Source: Curtobacterium caseinilyticum
GTDB taxonomy: Bacteria > Actinomycetota > Actinomycetes > Actinomycetales > Microbacteriaceae
Direction of reading: 5' to 3'
Assembly: GCF_030363035.1 (NCBI RefSeq)
Contig: NZ_JAUCMN010000001.1
Coordinates: 496,001 to 560,000 of the forward strand
Length of the DNA: 64,000 bases
Position numbers and translations under genes: made by a program. Below the pieces are notes generated by a model. It did no database searches. It was not told the DNA's origin and saw only the letters and a program-made list of their open reading frames with translations. Of the stretch, positions 1-8,943 are shown piece by piece; the stretch's first letter is position 1, and the number at the start of each line of letters is the position of its first letter.

Positions 1-914
1 GACGAGAACGCCCCGGGCACGGCGAACACCGACCGCCCGAGCTGTGCGGCGTGGTGCGCCGTGTTGAGCGCTCCGGAACGCGCCCCCGCCTCGACGACGA
101 CCGTCGCGGCGCCGAGTGCGGCGATCAGCCGGTTCCGCGCCAGGAACCGCCACCGCGTCGGCCGGGTCCCGGGCGGCGACTCGGCGAGCAGTGCACCCTG
201 TCGCGCGACGTTCCGGAGCAGCTCGAAGTTCCCAGCCGGGTAGAGCTGGTCGATCCCACCAGCGAGCACCGCGAGCGTCGGGGTCCCCGCGGCGACGGCG
301 ACCCGGTGCGCGGTCGCGTCGATGCCGTACGCGCCGCCGCTCACCACCGTGCACCCACGGTCCGCGGCGACCGAGGTGATCTCGGCGGTCGCCTCGGCAC
401 CGGCGACGGTGTTCGCCCGCGAGCCGACCACGGCGACCGCGGGCCCGTCGGCGCGACGCCCGGTCCGCGTCCACAGCACGATCGGGGCGTGCGGACCGAG
501 GTCGTCGACGGCCCGGGGCCATCCCGCCGCGCCGGGGACGAGCAGGCGTGCACCGACCGCCCGCGCTGCGTCGAGTGCCGCCAGCACGTCGACCCGGCCC
601 AGCCGCGGACCCCACCGTGCGAGCGCCTCGGCCACGGCACCGGTGAGGACGGACGGCGACTCGGCGCCGGGGAGCCCGGCGTCCCTGCAGGACTCGACCA
701 GTAGCTCGGGTCCGTCGTCGACGGCAGCACGGACCAGCGCGAACGAGCGCTCTGCGCCGAGCCCCTGCACGAGCAGTCCGCCGACGGCGTCGCCCGGTTC
801 GACCAGGGCCGACCACGCCACCCGGGCTGCTGCCTCGACCGGGTCGACGGCGCTGCCACCACCCGGACCGAGCAGGCTGCTGACGACGCCGAGCAGGTCC
901 GTGCCGCCGTTCAC
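1..914 (-). CDS. dprA: DNA processing protein DprA (partial, 3' end outside window)
   Basis: DprA loads RecA onto incoming single-stranded DNA during natural transformation. The GTG start at 914 overlaps the comM stop as GTGA, so the two are translationally coupled. About 304 codons are present; the C-terminus lies beyond base 1. The Rossmann-like DprA core is clear: AVVGSR, then SGGAYGID, LAGGIDQLYPAGN, AESPPGTRPTRWRF, RNRLIAALGA and SVFAVPGAF, in the expected order. The first ~130 residues are a variable, alanine-rich N-terminal extension. It is the last visible gene of a yraN-comM-dprA operon, a common grouping in actinobacteria. The family call is secure. Whether this organism is transformable cannot be seen here. 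Confidence 0.95.
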   Translation of the reverse strand, partial: MNGGTDLLGVVSSLLGPGGGSAVDPVEAAARVAWSALVEPGDAVGGLLVQGLGAERSFALVRAAVDDGPELLVESCRDAGLPGAESPSVLTGAVAEALARWGPRLGRVDVLAALDAARAVGARLLVPGAAGWPRAVDDLGPHAPIVLWTRTGRRADGPAVAVVGSRANTVAGAEATAEITSVAADRGCTVVSGGAYGIDATAHRVAVAAGTPTLAVLAGGIDQLYPAGNFELLRNVARQGALLAESPPGTRPTRWRFLARNRLIAALGAATVVVEAGARSGALNTAHHAAQLGRSVFAVPGAFS

Positions 915-2431
915 AGCGCACTCCGGAGCGCCAGGGCGTCTCGGACGTGCCGTTCCTCGGGGCGGTCCGCACCCTGCAGGTCGGCCAGGGTCCAGGCGAG
1001 GCGCATCGTGCGGTCCCACCCGCGCATCGTGAGCGTGCCGAGGTCGAGCGCGTGGTCGAGGAGCCTCGTCGAACCGGGCCGTGCGCGTCCCGGACCCCGC
1101 AGCCACGCGCCGGAGACCTCGGCGTTCCTGGTCCACCCCGTGCCTGCCAGCCGTTCCCGCATGGTGTCCCGCGCTGCCGTGACCACGGCGCGTGCCTGCG
1201 CGGTCGTCGGCGTCGATCCGTCCTCGCCGCGGATCAGCCCGGTCGTGACGCGCGGCACCCGGACCCGGATGTCCATCCGGTCGAGCAGCGGCCCCGACAT
1301 CCGAGCCAGGTACCGCCGCACCGTCGCTGGCGGACACTCGCACGGCTGCCGTCCGGACCCCGCGTTGCCGCAGGGGCAGGGGTTGGCGGCCAGCACGACC
1401 TGGCAACGGGCCGGGAACTCCGCAGCCCCGGCTGCCCGGTGCACGGTGATGCGACCCGACTCGAGGGGCTGCCGGAGCGCGTCGAGCACGGCACGCGGGA
1501 ACTCCGGCGCCTCGTCGAGGAAGAGCACCCCGCGCGTCGCCCGCGACACCGCACCCGGGCGCACCGTGCCGGAGCCGCCGCCGATGAGCGCCACCGCGGA
1601 CGCCGAGTGGTGCGGTGCCTCCCACGGCGGCCTGGTCGTCCACGACGCCGCCCCGTGCCCGGCCACGGACCGCACCGCCGCGACCTCGAGCGCCGCGTCG
1701 TCGTCGAGGTCCGGCAGCAACCCCGGCAGCCGTTCGGCGAGCATGGTCTTGCCGGCACCCGGTGGTCCGACGAGCAGGGCGTGGTGCCCGCCCGCGGCCG
1801 CCGCGACGATCGCGCGCACACCCACGGGGTTCCCGACCACGTCGGCGAGCTCGGCGACGGGCGACCGTTCCGGCAGGGCCGGTGGGACCAACACCGGCTC
1901 GACCTCGACCGGCGGCAGCAGCGCGCCGGCATCGATCGCGGCGGCACGGAGCGAGTCCACGTGGTGGACGTCGACGCCCCGGACGAAGCGCGCCTCGTCC
2001 GCGTTGCCGGTGGGCAGCACCACCCGCTCGACGCCGGCGTCGCGCGCGGCGAGCAGCATCGGCACGACCCCCGGCACGGGGCGGAGCCGCCCGTCCAACC
2101 CGAGCTCGCCGATGTAGACGACGCGCTCGCTCACCCGCGGTGCGACCTCGGCACCCGCGAGGACGGCCATCGCGATCGCCAGGTCGAAGCCGGAGCCGCG
2201 CTTCGGGATCGCCGCGGGCGTCAGGTTCACCGTGATGCGTCGCGCGGGCAGCGGCGCTCCCGCGTTCGCCGCGGCCGCCCGGACCCGCTCCCGGGCCTCG
2301 CCCAACGAGGTGTCCGGCAGCCCGATGATGCTGAACGCCGGCAGCTGGCTCGTGAGGTGCGCCTCGACCTCGATGCGGCGACCGCTGACGCCGAGGAGCG
2401 CGACCGCTGCGGCCCGGCCGATACCGGTCAC
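911..2431 (-). CDS. comM: YifB/ComM family Mg-chelatase-like AAA+ helicase
   Basis: 506 residues, the usual size for the family. ComM is a hexameric AAA+ helicase that promotes branch migration during integration of transformed DNA. An N-terminal Lon-protease-like fold is marked by [19 protein letters not shown] (about residues 69-87). The P-loop GPPGAGKT is at about 222-229, and a Walker B-like FLDEAPEF follows. A CPCGN cysteine cluster and the C-terminal Mg-chelatase subdomain come next. The GTG start at 2431 overlaps the yraN stop by 4 nt (GTGA), and its own stop overlaps dprA the same way. The open frame extends further upstream, but that part has no family similarity and lies over yraN. 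Confidence 0.95.
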   Translation of the reverse strand: MTGIGRAAAVALLGVSGRRIEVEAHLTSQLPAFSIIGLPDTSLGEARERVRAAAANAGAPLPARRITVNLTPAAIPKRGSGFDLAIAMAVLAGAEVAPRVSERVVYIGELGLDGRLRPVPGVVPMLLAARDAGVERVVLPTGNADEARFVRGVDVHHVDSLRAAAIDAGALLPPVEVEPVLVPPALPERSPVAELADVVGNPVGVRAIVAAAAGGHHALLVGPPGAGKTMLAERLPGLLPDLDDDAALEVAAVRSVAGHGAASWTTRPPWEAPHHSASAVALIGGGSGTVRPGAVSRATRGVLFLDEAPEFPRAVLDALRQPLESGRITVHRAAGAAEFPARCQVVLAANPCPCGNAGSGRQPCECPPATVRRYLARMSGPLLDRMDIRVRVPRVTTGLIRGEDGSTPTTAQARAVVTAARDTMRERLAGTGWTRNAEVSGAWLRGPGRARPGSTRLLDHALDLGTLTMRGWDRTMRLAWTLADLQGADRPEERHVRDALALRSAL

Positions 2432-2781
2432 AGCACACCAGCCACGTGTTCGACCCCGAACCGCTCGCCGTCCACGTGCACGGCGACCGCGTCGACCCGC
2501 ACCGCCTGCGCGTGGGTCTCCGGGTGCGCGGCGAACCACATCGGGACGAGCCGACGCAGCCGGGCGACCTTCGCCGCGGTGACCGCTTCGAAGGGGTGCC
2601 CGGTCGTCGTGCCCGCGCGCGTCTTCACCTCGACGAAGACGAGCGTGCTGCCGTCCCATGCGACGACGTCGACCTCACCCCGCGCACACCGCCAGTTGCG
2701 TTCCAGCAACCGGTACCCGCGTTCGGTCAACCATTCCACCGCGCGGTCCTCGCCGTACCTGCCGAGTGTTCGTCGTTCCAT
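2428..2781 (-). CDS. yraN: YraN/UPF0102 family endonuclease-like protein
   Basis: 117 residues. UPF0102 proteins have a restriction-endonuclease-like (PD-(D/E)XK) fold and are thought to act on DNA; their precise role is not settled. The fold core is visible as [16 protein letters not shown] followed by FVEVKTR, giving the E, D and EVK residues expected at the active site. ATG 2781 was chosen because GGAGG lies about 7 nt upstream and the family start [14 protein letters not shown] follows. The first 26 residues of the longer frame look non-coding. It is the first gene of the operon with comM and dprA. Confidence 0.9.
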   Translation of the reverse strand: MERRTLGRYGEDRAVEWLTERGYRLLERNWRCARGEVDVVAWDGSTLVFVEVKTRAGTTTGHPFEAVTAAKVARLRRLVPMWFAAHPETHAQAVRVDAVAVHVDGERFGVEHVAGVL

Positions 2782-2885
2782 GTCCTCGCCTCCGCGGACA
2801 ACGATCGACGACGGCGTTGTCCCCGAGCGACTGCGGGTCGAGATTGTGGAAGAGCACATGCCGCGGAATTGCTGTGCAGGAATGG

Positions 2886-2922
2886 CAGGACCCCGGGCGA
2901 TCTGGGATCACCCGGGGTCCTG
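2886..2922 (-). terminator. hairpin terminator of lsr2
   Basis: A perfect 12-bp stem (CAGGACCCCGGG / CCCGGGGTCCTG) with a 13-nt loop begins 12 nt after the lsr2 stop. No strong T-tract follows, as is usual in high-GC actinobacteria. It separates lsr2 from the yraN-comM-dprA operon. Confidence 0.75.
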
Positions 2923-2933
2923 GGACGACAGCG

Positions 2934-3293
2934 TCAGTGTGCGGCTGCGTACGCTTCCTGCACCTGTGTGGAGATGCGGCCGCGGCTCGAGACCTCGTAG
3001 CCGTTCTCCTTCGCCCATTCACGGATCTTGGCGAGTTCCTCGGAGTTGCCGCGCTTCGGTGCGGACTTCTGTGCCCCACCGTTGCTGCTCCCACCGGAAC
3101 GACGGCCGGACACCTTGCGCGCCGCTGCGACGTAGTCGGAGATCGCCTCGCGGAACTTGTCGACGTTGTCGTCCGACAGGTCGATCTCGTAGTTGGAACC
3201 GTCGAATGCGAATTCAACGGTGCGGCCTTCGCCGGCGGCGATCGGCGAGTCGTCGAGGTCGTCGACGAGCTGAACGGTGACCTTCTGTGCCAT
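2934..3293 (-). CDS. lsr2: Lsr2 nucleoid-associated protein
   Basis: 119 residues, typical for Lsr2, the actinobacterial H-NS analogue that bridges DNA and silences AT-rich and horizontally acquired genes. The N-terminal dimerisation domain starts MAQKVTVQLVDDLDDSPIA. A flexible basic linker carries RRSGGSSNGG. The C-terminal DNA-binding domain ends in NGYEVSSRGRISTQVQEAYA, which contains the AT-hook-like RGR minor-groove motif. ATG 3293 has AGGAG 7 nt upstream. The gene stands alone, with its own promoter and a strong terminator. Confidence 0.97.
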   Translation of the reverse strand: MAQKVTVQLVDDLDDSPIAAGEGRTVEFAFDGSNYEIDLSDDNVDKFREAISDYVAAARKVSGRRSGGSSNGGAQKSAPKRGNSEELAKIREWAKENGYEVSSRGRISTQVQEAYAAAH

Positions 3294-3332
3294 GTCGTGC
3301 TCCTGGGGTCGAGGGGAAAAGGGATCCCCACC

Positions 3333-3361
3333 ACCGTAGCGCCACATTTGCGAGAATGTCA
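3333..3361 (-). promoter_or_regulatory. promoter of lsr2
   Basis: On the minus strand TGACAT (3361-3356) and TACGGT (3338-3333) are separated by 17 nt, giving a sigma-70-type promoter. The predicted leader is about 35 nt and contains the AGGAG site, unlike the leaderless genes nearby. Confidence 0.6.
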
Positions 3362-3403
3362 CCGGAATGCCACCGCGCCGCAATTCCGACGCGAAAGCGA
3401 AGA

Positions 3404-3727
3404 TCACTCGTCGAGTGCGAGTTCCTTCGGCAGTTCGAGTTCACGCGAGGTGAGTTCCTCGACGTTCACGTCCTTGAACGTGAGGACGCGCACGGACTTC
3501 ACGAAACGGTCGGAACGGTAGACGTCCCAGACCCAGACGTCGTTCATCGTCAGTTCGAAGTAGAAGTCGTGCTCGGTGTCACGGCGGACGAGGTCGACCT
3601 CGTTCGCCAGGTAGAACCGCCGCTCGGTCTCGACCACGTACCGGAACTGCGACACGACATCGCGGTACTCGCGGTACAGGGCAAGTTCGACCTCGCGGTC
3701 GTAGTCGTCGAATTCGTCGTCATCCAT
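3404..3727 (-). CDS. DUF2469 family protein
   Basis: 107 acidic residues starting MDDDEFDDYDREVELALYREYRDV, matching DUF2469, a short conserved actinobacterial family of unknown function found beside rnhB. No membrane segment or catalytic motif is evident. ATG 3727 was chosen over the in-frame GTG at 3736 because the family begins here. A -10-like TAGACT ends 9 nt upstream and there is no Shine-Dalgarno sequence, so the mRNA may be leaderless. The gene lies 48 nt downstream of rnhB and may also be read from the lepB-rnhB transcript. Confidence 0.85.
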   Translation of the reverse strand: MDDDEFDDYDREVELALYREYRDVVSQFRYVVETERRFYLANEVDLVRRDTEHDFYFELTMNDVWVWDVYRSDRFVKSVRVLTFKDVNVEELTSRELELPKELALDE

Positions 3728-3775
3728 CGCCCGCACAGTCTACGGCGACCAGACCGACGATGGACGACGAGCGGC

Positions 3776-4480
3776 TCAACCGGTGGCGGACAGCTCGTCG
3801 AAGCCGTCGAGCGCGACCGTCGAAGCCTGGTGCAGCCAGCTCCTGCGGTGCAGGGCGTGTGTCCCGACGGCGCGGATGCCGTCGTAGTGCGCCGTCGACC
3901 CGTACCCCTTGTTCGACGCCCACGCGTAGTGCGGCGCGTCGTCGTGCGCACGCACCATCAGGGTGTCCCGCTCCACCTTCGCCACGACGGACGCAGCCGC
4001 GACCGAGGCACAGTCGCGGTCGGCCTTGACCCGGACGACGACGTCGAGCGGACCCTCCGACGGCACCAGGGTCGACGGCACCGCCCGGGACAGCCAGTCG
4101 AAGGACCCGTCGAGGACCACCACGGCACCGTCGAGCGACAGGCCGTCCTGCACGAGCACCTCGAGGGCCGCGGCACCGGCCTGCCCGAGCGCCGGCACGA
4201 TCCCCTGCTCGTCGACGACCTCGGCAGACGCCATGCCGACGGCGGTGCGCGCCCACCGACGGACGACGGGCACGAGTTCGGTCCGGCGCGCGGCCGACAG
4301 CAGCTTCGAGTCGGCGAGGCCCTGCGGGACGCGACCGATGTCCACGGTGACTGCCGCCACGCCCACCGCGACGGGGCCGGCGATGGCCCCACGGCCGACC
4401 TCGTCCATGCCGATGACGGTCACCCGACCCGCGCCGAGGAGCTTCTTCTCGACCCGGAGCGACGGCCGGACGGCGGTCAC
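3776..4480 (-). CDS. rnhB: ribonuclease HII
   Basis: 234 residues. RNase HII removes ribonucleotides from DNA and RNA primers at RNA-DNA junctions. The signature GMDEVGRGAIAGP supplies the first two acidic ligands (D26, E27). VVLDGSFD supplies the third, and SVAAASVVAKVERD the conserved C-terminal acidic residue. SNKGYGSTAHYDGI is also typical. The GTG start at 4480 overlaps the lepB stop (GTGA), so translation is coupled to lepB. Confidence 0.95.
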   Translation of the reverse strand: MTAVRPSLRVEKKLLGAGRVTVIGMDEVGRGAIAGPVAVGVAAVTVDIGRVPQGLADSKLLSAARRTELVPVVRRWARTAVGMASAEVVDEQGIVPALGQAGAAALEVLVQDGLSLDGAVVVLDGSFDWLSRAVPSTLVPSEGPLDVVVRVKADRDCASVAAASVVAKVERDTLMVRAHDDAPHYAWASNKGYGSTAHYDGIRAVGTHALHRRSWLHQASTVALDGFDELSATG

Positions 4481-5220
4481 CGGTCCTTCTCCTCCACACC
4501 GGCGAAGACGTCGGGGTAGTCGTCGAGCCAGGTCCAGCGACTCGTCGGCCACGAGATCACGAACGCCCGACCGGTCACGTCGGACAGCGGTACGAAGCCC
4601 TTCGACGGGGTGTCGCGGTTGTACCGGGAGTCCTTCGAGTCGTTCCGGTTGTCGCCCATCACCCAGATGGAGCCCTCCGGGACCGTCACCGAGAACGGGT
4701 CGGCCGATGCGGGCGCGCCGCTCGGGAGGAGCGTGTACGGCTCCTTGATGGGCACGCCGTTGACCGACATCTGCCCGAGGTCGTTGCAACACGTGATCTT
4801 GTCGCCCGGCAAGCCGATCACGCGCTTGATGAGGTGGTCGTCGCTGTCACCGGTACCGAGCCCGACCTGCGTGAGGAGCCAGTCGATGGCCTTCGCGGGT
4901 TGGGTCGTCGGCGCGACGTTCGGCACCTCTGCCCCGGTGAGCCACCCGCCCGGGTCCTTGAACACGACCACGTCACCGCGCTTGAGCGACACGACGTCGG
5001 GCACGAGTTCGTTCACGATCACGCGGTCGTTGATCTGCAGCGTGTTCTCCATCGACGCCGACGGGATGTAGAAGGAGCGGATCAGGAACGTCTTGACGAG
5101 GAACGACACGAGCAGTGCCGCGAGGAAGATGATGACGAGGTCCCGCAGGAACGTCAGGACGCCGTTGCCCTGCTTCTCCGTCCGCGGGCGGCGCCCTGTT
5201 CCTTGCGTCGTGTCCGTCAT
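4477..5220 (-). CDS. lepB: signal peptidase I
   Basis: 247 residues. It cleaves signal peptides of Sec- and Tat-exported proteins at the outer face of the membrane. One N-terminal membrane segment spans about residues 24-44. The catalytic serine lies in SFYIPSASMENTL (S56) and the catalytic lysine in LIKRVIGLPGD (K132). The C-terminal box MGDNRNDSKDSR is intact. A GAGAGCGGAA purine run precedes the ATG. It is co-transcribed with rnhB, which overlaps its stop. Confidence 0.96.
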   Translation of the reverse strand: MTDTTQGTGRRPRTEKQGNGVLTFLRDLVIIFLAALLVSFLVKTFLIRSFYIPSASMENTLQINDRVIVNELVPDVVSLKRGDVVVFKDPGGWLTGAEVPNVAPTTQPAKAIDWLLTQVGLGTGDSDDHLIKRVIGLPGDKITCCNDLGQMSVNGVPIKEPYTLLPSGAPASADPFSVTVPEGSIWVMGDNRNDSKDSRYNRDTPSKGFVPLSDVTGRAFVISWPTSRWTWLDDYPDVFAGVEEKDR

Positions 5221-5321
5221 TTCCGCTCTCGTTCACACGCACGCCCGACGAGCGTGCCGATTCCCACGCACGCTCGACCAGCGCGCGGACCCTGCGCTCC
5301 GCCGGAGCGCGCACAACGGGA

Positions 5322-5360
5322 AAGCCCCCCGTCGATGCACAACCGTACATCGGCGAGGGG
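5322..5360 (-). terminator. hairpin terminator of rplS
   Basis: On the minus strand a GC-rich arm carrying GCCCCTCGCCGATG pairs with CATCGACGGGGGGC around a short loop, followed by CTTTCCC. It starts about 43 nt after the rplS stop and insulates lepB from rplS. Confidence 0.7.
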
Positions 5361-5403
5361 CGTCCAGCGGCACCCGGCTCGCGGGCACTCACTGTGAAGG
5401 CGA

Positions 5404-5757
5404 TCAGGCGTCGCGCTTCTCCTTGATCTTGCGGCGGGCCGCCTTGCCGCGCAGCTCGCGCAGGTAGTAGAGCTTCGCGCGACGGACGTCACCGCGGGTG
5501 ACGACCTCGATGTGGTCGATGATCGGCGAGTGCACCGGGAACCAGCGCTCGACGCCGACCTGGAAGCTCACCTTGCGGACCTTGAAGGTCTCGCCGAGGC
5601 CGTGACCCTGACGCGCGATGACGACGCCCTGGAAGACCTGGATACGCGAACGCGTGCCCTCGATGATGTTGACGTGCACCTTGATGGTGTCGCCGGGGCG
5701 GAAGTCGGGGACGTCGGTGCGCAGGGACGCTGCGTCGACGTGGTCGAGGAGCTGCAT
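5404..5757 (-). CDS. rplS: 50S ribosomal protein L19
   Basis: 117 residues, full length. L19 sits at the 30S-50S interface. Diagnostic segments are [30 protein letters not shown] and [13 protein letters not shown]. The basic tail [14 protein letters not shown] contacts rRNA. It is transcribed as a single gene with its own terminator. In many bacteria it follows trmD; here map and trmD lie just upstream in the map and rplS is separated from them by a divergent promoter region (5758-5924). Confidence 0.98.
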   Translation of the reverse strand: MQLLDHVDAASLRTDVPDFRPGDTIKVHVNIIEGTRSRIQVFQGVVIARQGHGLGETFKVRKVSFQVGVERWFPVHSPIIDHIEVVTRGDVRRAKLYYLRELRGKAARRKIKEKRDA

Positions 5758-5924
5758 GTTCGTTCACTCTCTGCGGACGCGCACGGGTCGCCGCGGATCG
5801 GTGTGTGGAAAGAAGGTGTGCGTGCCCGGAATCGGCGACTCCCCCGTGGCAGAGTCCAGCCAGGGCACAGCAGACGATCTTGCCACAGAACGGCGGGCCC
5901 TGCCAACCGGTGCAGGATGGACGC

Positions 5925-6716
5925 ATGATCGAACTCCGCACCCCCGCCGAGCTGGAGGGCCTGCGCGCCGCCGGCCGGTTCGTCGCCGACGTCCTCGACG
6001 AGCTGCTCGAGACCGTCGACGTGGGCGTGAACCTGCTCGACCTCGACCGGGTCGCCGCCCGGATGATCGCCGACCGGGGCGCGGTCAGCTGCTACGTGGA
6101 CTACCACCCGTCGTTCGGCAACTCACCCTTCGGCAAGAACCTGTGCACCTCGGTCAACGACGCGGCCCTGCACGGACTGCCGTACGACCGGGCGCTGGTC
6201 GACGGTGACCTCGTCAGCCTGGACTTCGCAGCGAGCGTCGACGGGTGGGTCGCGGACTCCGCGGTGACGGTCCAGGTCGGTACCGCCCGCGATGAGGACC
6301 AGCGGCTCATCGCGACCGTGGAGCGCGCCCTCGCGGCCGGCATCGAGCAGTTCCGTCCGGGGAACAAGCTCGGGGACGTCTCGTACGCCATCGGCCACGT
6401 CGCGAAGGACGCCGGCTACTCGGTCAACACGCAGTTCGGCGGCCACGGCGTCGGCCGCACGATGCACGGCGACCCGCACGTGCCGAACGACGGCCGCCCG
6501 GGTCGCGGCCTGAAGCTCCGCCCCGGCCTCGTCGTCGCCATCGAACCATGGCTCATGCAGGGCACCGACGAGCTCGTGCAGGACGAGGACGGCTGGACGC
6601 TCAAGAGCGTCGACGGCTCGCGTGCGGCCCACGTCGAGCACACCGTCGCGGTGACCGACGCCGGTCCCGAGGTGCTGACCCTGCGTCGGGCCCAGCGCGC
6701 CGAGGCGACCGCCTGA
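5925..6716 (+). CDS. map: type I methionine aminopeptidase
   Basis: 263 residues. It removes the initiator methionine from nascent proteins using a dinuclear metal centre. The ligands are all visible: D100 (SLDFA), D111 (WVADSAVT), H174 (FGGHGVG), E207 (AIEPW) and E238 (HVEHTV). The substrate-binding H83 and H181 are also present. ATG 5925 has AGGA about 8 nt upstream and gives the canonical N-terminus; the longer frame is not conserved. The gene is divergent from rplS and convergent with trmD. Confidence 0.96.
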   Translation: MIELRTPAELEGLRAAGRFVADVLDELLETVDVGVNLLDLDRVAARMIADRGAVSCYVDYHPSFGNSPFGKNLCTSVNDAALHGLPYDRALVDGDLVSLDFAASVDGWVADSAVTVQVGTARDEDQRLIATVERALAAGIEQFRPGNKLGDVSYAIGHVAKDAGYSVNTQFGGHGVGRTMHGDPHVPNDGRPGRGLKLRPGLVVAIEPWLMQGTDELVQDEDGWTLKSVDGSRAAHVEHTVAVTDAGPEVLTLRRAQRAEATA

Positions 6717-6762
6717 CGGCCTGGAGGCGCGGTGCGACCCCGCCCCGCGCCTCCCGTCCGTC
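6715..6762. repeat. GGACGGGAGGC-family palindrome, copy 1 (map/trmD)
   Basis: Arms GGAGGCGCGG (6723-6732) and CCGCGCCTCC (6745-6754) form a hairpin that fills the 57-bp gap between two convergent genes. The right arm continues into CCGTCCGTC, shared with other copies at 12.3, 15.7, 18.2, 36.8, 46.5 and 53.3 kb. It probably terminates transcription from both sides. Confidence 0.75.
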
Positions 6763-6773
6763 TCGTCGGCGGT

Positions 6774-7475
6774 TCAGCGCGCAGCATCGTCCGGCAGCAG
6801 GTCGGGCCGGACGCGCCGCGTCCGCTCCACCTGCTGCTCGTGCCGCCAAGCGGCAACCCGGGCGTGGTGCCCGCTGAGCAGCACGTCCGGCACCTCGAGG
6901 TCGCGCCAGACGGCCGGCTTCGTGTACGACGGGTACTCGAGCAGACCGTCCTCGTGCGATTCCTCGACGAGTGACTCGGGGTTGCCGACGACACCGGGCA
7001 CGAGACGACCGACCGCCTCGATCATCGCCATCGCCGCGACCTCGCCGCCGTTCAGCACGTAGTCGCCCAGCGACAGCTCGACGACCGAGCAGCGGGACGC
7101 CGCCCACTCGAACACGCGGGCGTCGATGCCCTCGTAGCGCCCGCAGGCGAACACCAGGTGATCGGTCGACGACGCGAGCGACCGGGCGATCGACTGCCGG
7201 AACGGCGTGCCGGCCGGGGTCGGCACCACGAGCGTGGAGGACCCGTCCGGACGGAGGACCGCCGACAGAGCCTGTGCCCACGGCTCGGGCTTCATCACCA
7301 TGCCGGCGCCGCCGCCGTACGGGGTGTCGTCGACCGTGCGGTGCCGGTCGGTCGTCCACGAGCGGAGGTCGTGCACGTGCACGTCGAGCAGCCCGTCGAC
7401 GCGGGCCTTCCCGAGCAGCGAGACGTCGAGCACCGAGAAGAACTCGGGGAAGATCGTGACGATGTCGATGCGCAC
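6774..7475 (-). CDS. trmD: tRNA (guanine-N1)-methyltransferase
   Basis: 233 residues. TrmD makes m1G37 in tRNAs and so prevents +1 frameshifting. It is a SPOUT enzyme with a trefoil knot: the AdoMet-binding segments [11 protein letters not shown] and [13 protein letters not shown] are intact, as are the N-terminal [13 protein letters not shown] and the [17 protein letters not shown] loop. It lies 7 nt after rimM as the last gene of the rpsP-khpA-rimM-trmD operon. Confidence 0.97.
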   Translation of the reverse strand: MRIDIVTIFPEFFSVLDVSLLGKARVDGLLDVHVHDLRSWTTDRHRTVDDTPYGGGAGMVMKPEPWAQALSAVLRPDGSSTLVVPTPAGTPFRQSIARSLASSTDHLVFACGRYEGIDARVFEWAASRCSVVELSLGDYVLNGGEVAAMAMIEAVGRLVPGVVGNPESLVEESHEDGLLEYPSYTKPAVWRDLEVPDVLLSGHHARVAAWRHEQQVERTRRVRPDLLPDDAAR

Positions 7476-7482
7476 GACGTGC

Positions 7483-8025
7483 CTACGAGATCGTCTCGGG
7501 GCGCGAGGTGTCCTCGGGCTCCTCGAACAGACCGGTCGGGGGCGTCACCGTGACGGTTCCGGCCTCGATGTCGACCGTCGGCACGATGGCCGAGACGAAC
7601 GGCACCAGGACCTCGCCGCGCGAGGGGGTGTCGACCGCGAGCAGGTCCTGCGCGGGCAGGTGGTCCACGCGTGCGACCGTGCCGACCTCGACGCCGTCGC
7701 GGAGGACCCGCAGGCCGACCAGCTGGTGGTCGTACCAGGCGTCGTCCTCGCCGGTCTCGGCGTCGGCGTCCTGCTCGACCCAGAGGATCGCCCGCGCGAG
7801 GGACTCAGCTGCGGTGCGGTCCTCGACGCCCTGGAAGAACGCGACGGGGTGGCCGTTGTACCAACGGAGTTCGTCGATGGTGAGCGTCCTGCCCGACCAC
7901 GGCGAGTCCGCCGGGACCTGGAGCGTGAACTCGGCCCCTGGCGTGAACCGACGATCCGGGTCGTCGGTGTAGAGCTCGAGCTTGATGCCGCCCTTGAGCC
8001 CGTGCGCCTTCGTGATTCGACCCAC
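7483..8025 (-). CDS. rimM: 16S rRNA processing protein RimM
   Basis: 180 residues. RimM binds S19 and assists maturation of the 30S head. The N-terminal domain [20 protein letters not shown] and the PRC-barrel segment [13 protein letters not shown] are clear. GTG 8025 is the only plausible start after the khpA stop. However, the six in-frame codons before it encode ETTQLR, which resembles the family N-terminus (TQLRVGR), so initiation may use a non-standard codon just after the khpA TAG. A GGAG lies 15 nt upstream of the GTG. Confidence 0.92.
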   Translation of the reverse strand: MGRITKAHGLKGGIKLELYTDDPDRRFTPGAEFTLQVPADSPWSGRTLTIDELRWYNGHPVAFFQGVEDRTAAESLARAILWVEQDADAETGEDDAWYDHQLVGLRVLRDGVEVGTVARVDHLPAQDLLAVDTPSRGEVLVPFVSAIVPTVDIEAGTVTVTPPTGLFEEPEDTSRPETIS

Positions 8026-8044
8026 CCGGAGCTGGGTCGTCTCC

Positions 8045-8281
8045 CTAGGAATCGGTGTCGACCACGTCGACCCGCACCCGCTTGCCGTCGGCGAGAGCCG
8101 AGACGAGGGTGCGGAGCGCCTTCGCGGTCCGTCCGGCGCGACCGATCACGCGGCCGAGGTCCTCGGGGTGCACACGCACCTCGAGGACCTCGCCCCGCGC
8201 GGAGGTGGAACTGGCGACGCGCACGTCGTCCGGGTGATCGACGATCCCCTTGACGAGGTGCGTCAGCGCGGATTCGAGCAA
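8045..8281 (-). CDS. khpA: KH-domain RNA-binding protein KhpA
   Basis: 78 residues, full length for this single-KH-domain family (YlqC/KhpA), an RNA chaperone linked to cell division and elongation in Gram-positive bacteria. The KH signature is DLGRVIGRAGRTAKALRTLV. The start LLESALTHLVKGIVDHPDDV matches the family, which points to the TTG codon at 8281. That codon lies 4 nt after the rpsP stop and is served by a GAGG within rpsP. Confidence 0.9.
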   Translation of the reverse strand: MLESALTHLVKGIVDHPDDVRVASSTSARGEVLEVRVHPEDLGRVIGRAGRTAKALRTLVSALADGKRVRVDVVDTDS

Positions 8282-8285
8282 GGAA

Positions 8286-8702
8286 TCAGGCCTCGGTCGT
8301 CTCGGCGGTGTCGTCGGCCGACTCGGCCGGAGCGGCGGCGGGAGCCGTCTTCTCCGACTTCGGCTTGAGGACCGGCTTCTTGGACGAGTCGGCCACGAAG
8401 GCCTCCTTCGCCTCGCGCACCTTGACGACGGACTCGGTGTTGCCCTCGCCCTTGAACTTGCCCCAGTCGCCCGTGAGCTTGAGGAGCGCCGCGACCTGCT
8501 CGGTCGGCTGCGCGCCGACGCCGAGCCAGTACTGGGCACGGTCCGAGTTGATCTCGATGACCGACGGCTCCTCGGTGGGGTGGTACTTCCCGATCTCCTC
8601 GATCACGCGACCGTCGCGCTTGGTGCGCGAGTCGGCGACGACGACACGGTAGTACGGCGCACGGATCTTACCGAGACGCTTGAGACGGATCTTGACAGCC
8701 AC
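8286..8702 (-). CDS. rpsP: 30S ribosomal protein S16
   Basis: 138 residues. The S16 core is [20 protein letters not shown] followed by [12 protein letters not shown] and the typical [12 protein letters not shown]. An alanine-rich tail of about 50 residues extends past the core, as is common in actinobacteria. GTG 8702 has AGGAG about 6 nt upstream. It is the first gene of the rpsP-khpA-rimM-trmD operon. The ~240 nt upstream to fadH must hold the promoter. Confidence 0.96.
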   Translation of the reverse strand: MAVKIRLKRLGKIRAPYYRVVVADSRTKRDGRVIEEIGKYHPTEEPSVIEINSDRAQYWLGVGAQPTEQVAALLKLTGDWGKFKGEGNTESVVKVREAKEAFVADSSKKPVLKPKSEKTAPAAAPAESADDTAETTEA

Positions 8703-8943
8703 AATTGCTCCTGTTGCGTGTTGTTGTGGTTGAACCGGAACCGCGGGCGTGGGGGCACGCGCGGTGGAAGCTCGAAGGGAGTCGCGCACTGCTGGATAGA
8801 GGGTCGAGCAGACGCGATTCGACCGTTCATTCTTGCAGATCCCGGCCCGAGAAGCGAGCCGGGACGCGCCGGATGCGCGGAGACCGCGACCCGGACCGAC
8901 TCCGGGTCACCATCCCGCCACGGCCCCGCCGCGTCCGGGGCGG

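Noticed and set aside
8921-8942. Terminator after fadH
   Set aside because: Only a 6-bp GCCCCG/CGGGGC stem, 2 nt from the stop. Too weak to list with confidence in such GC-rich DNA.
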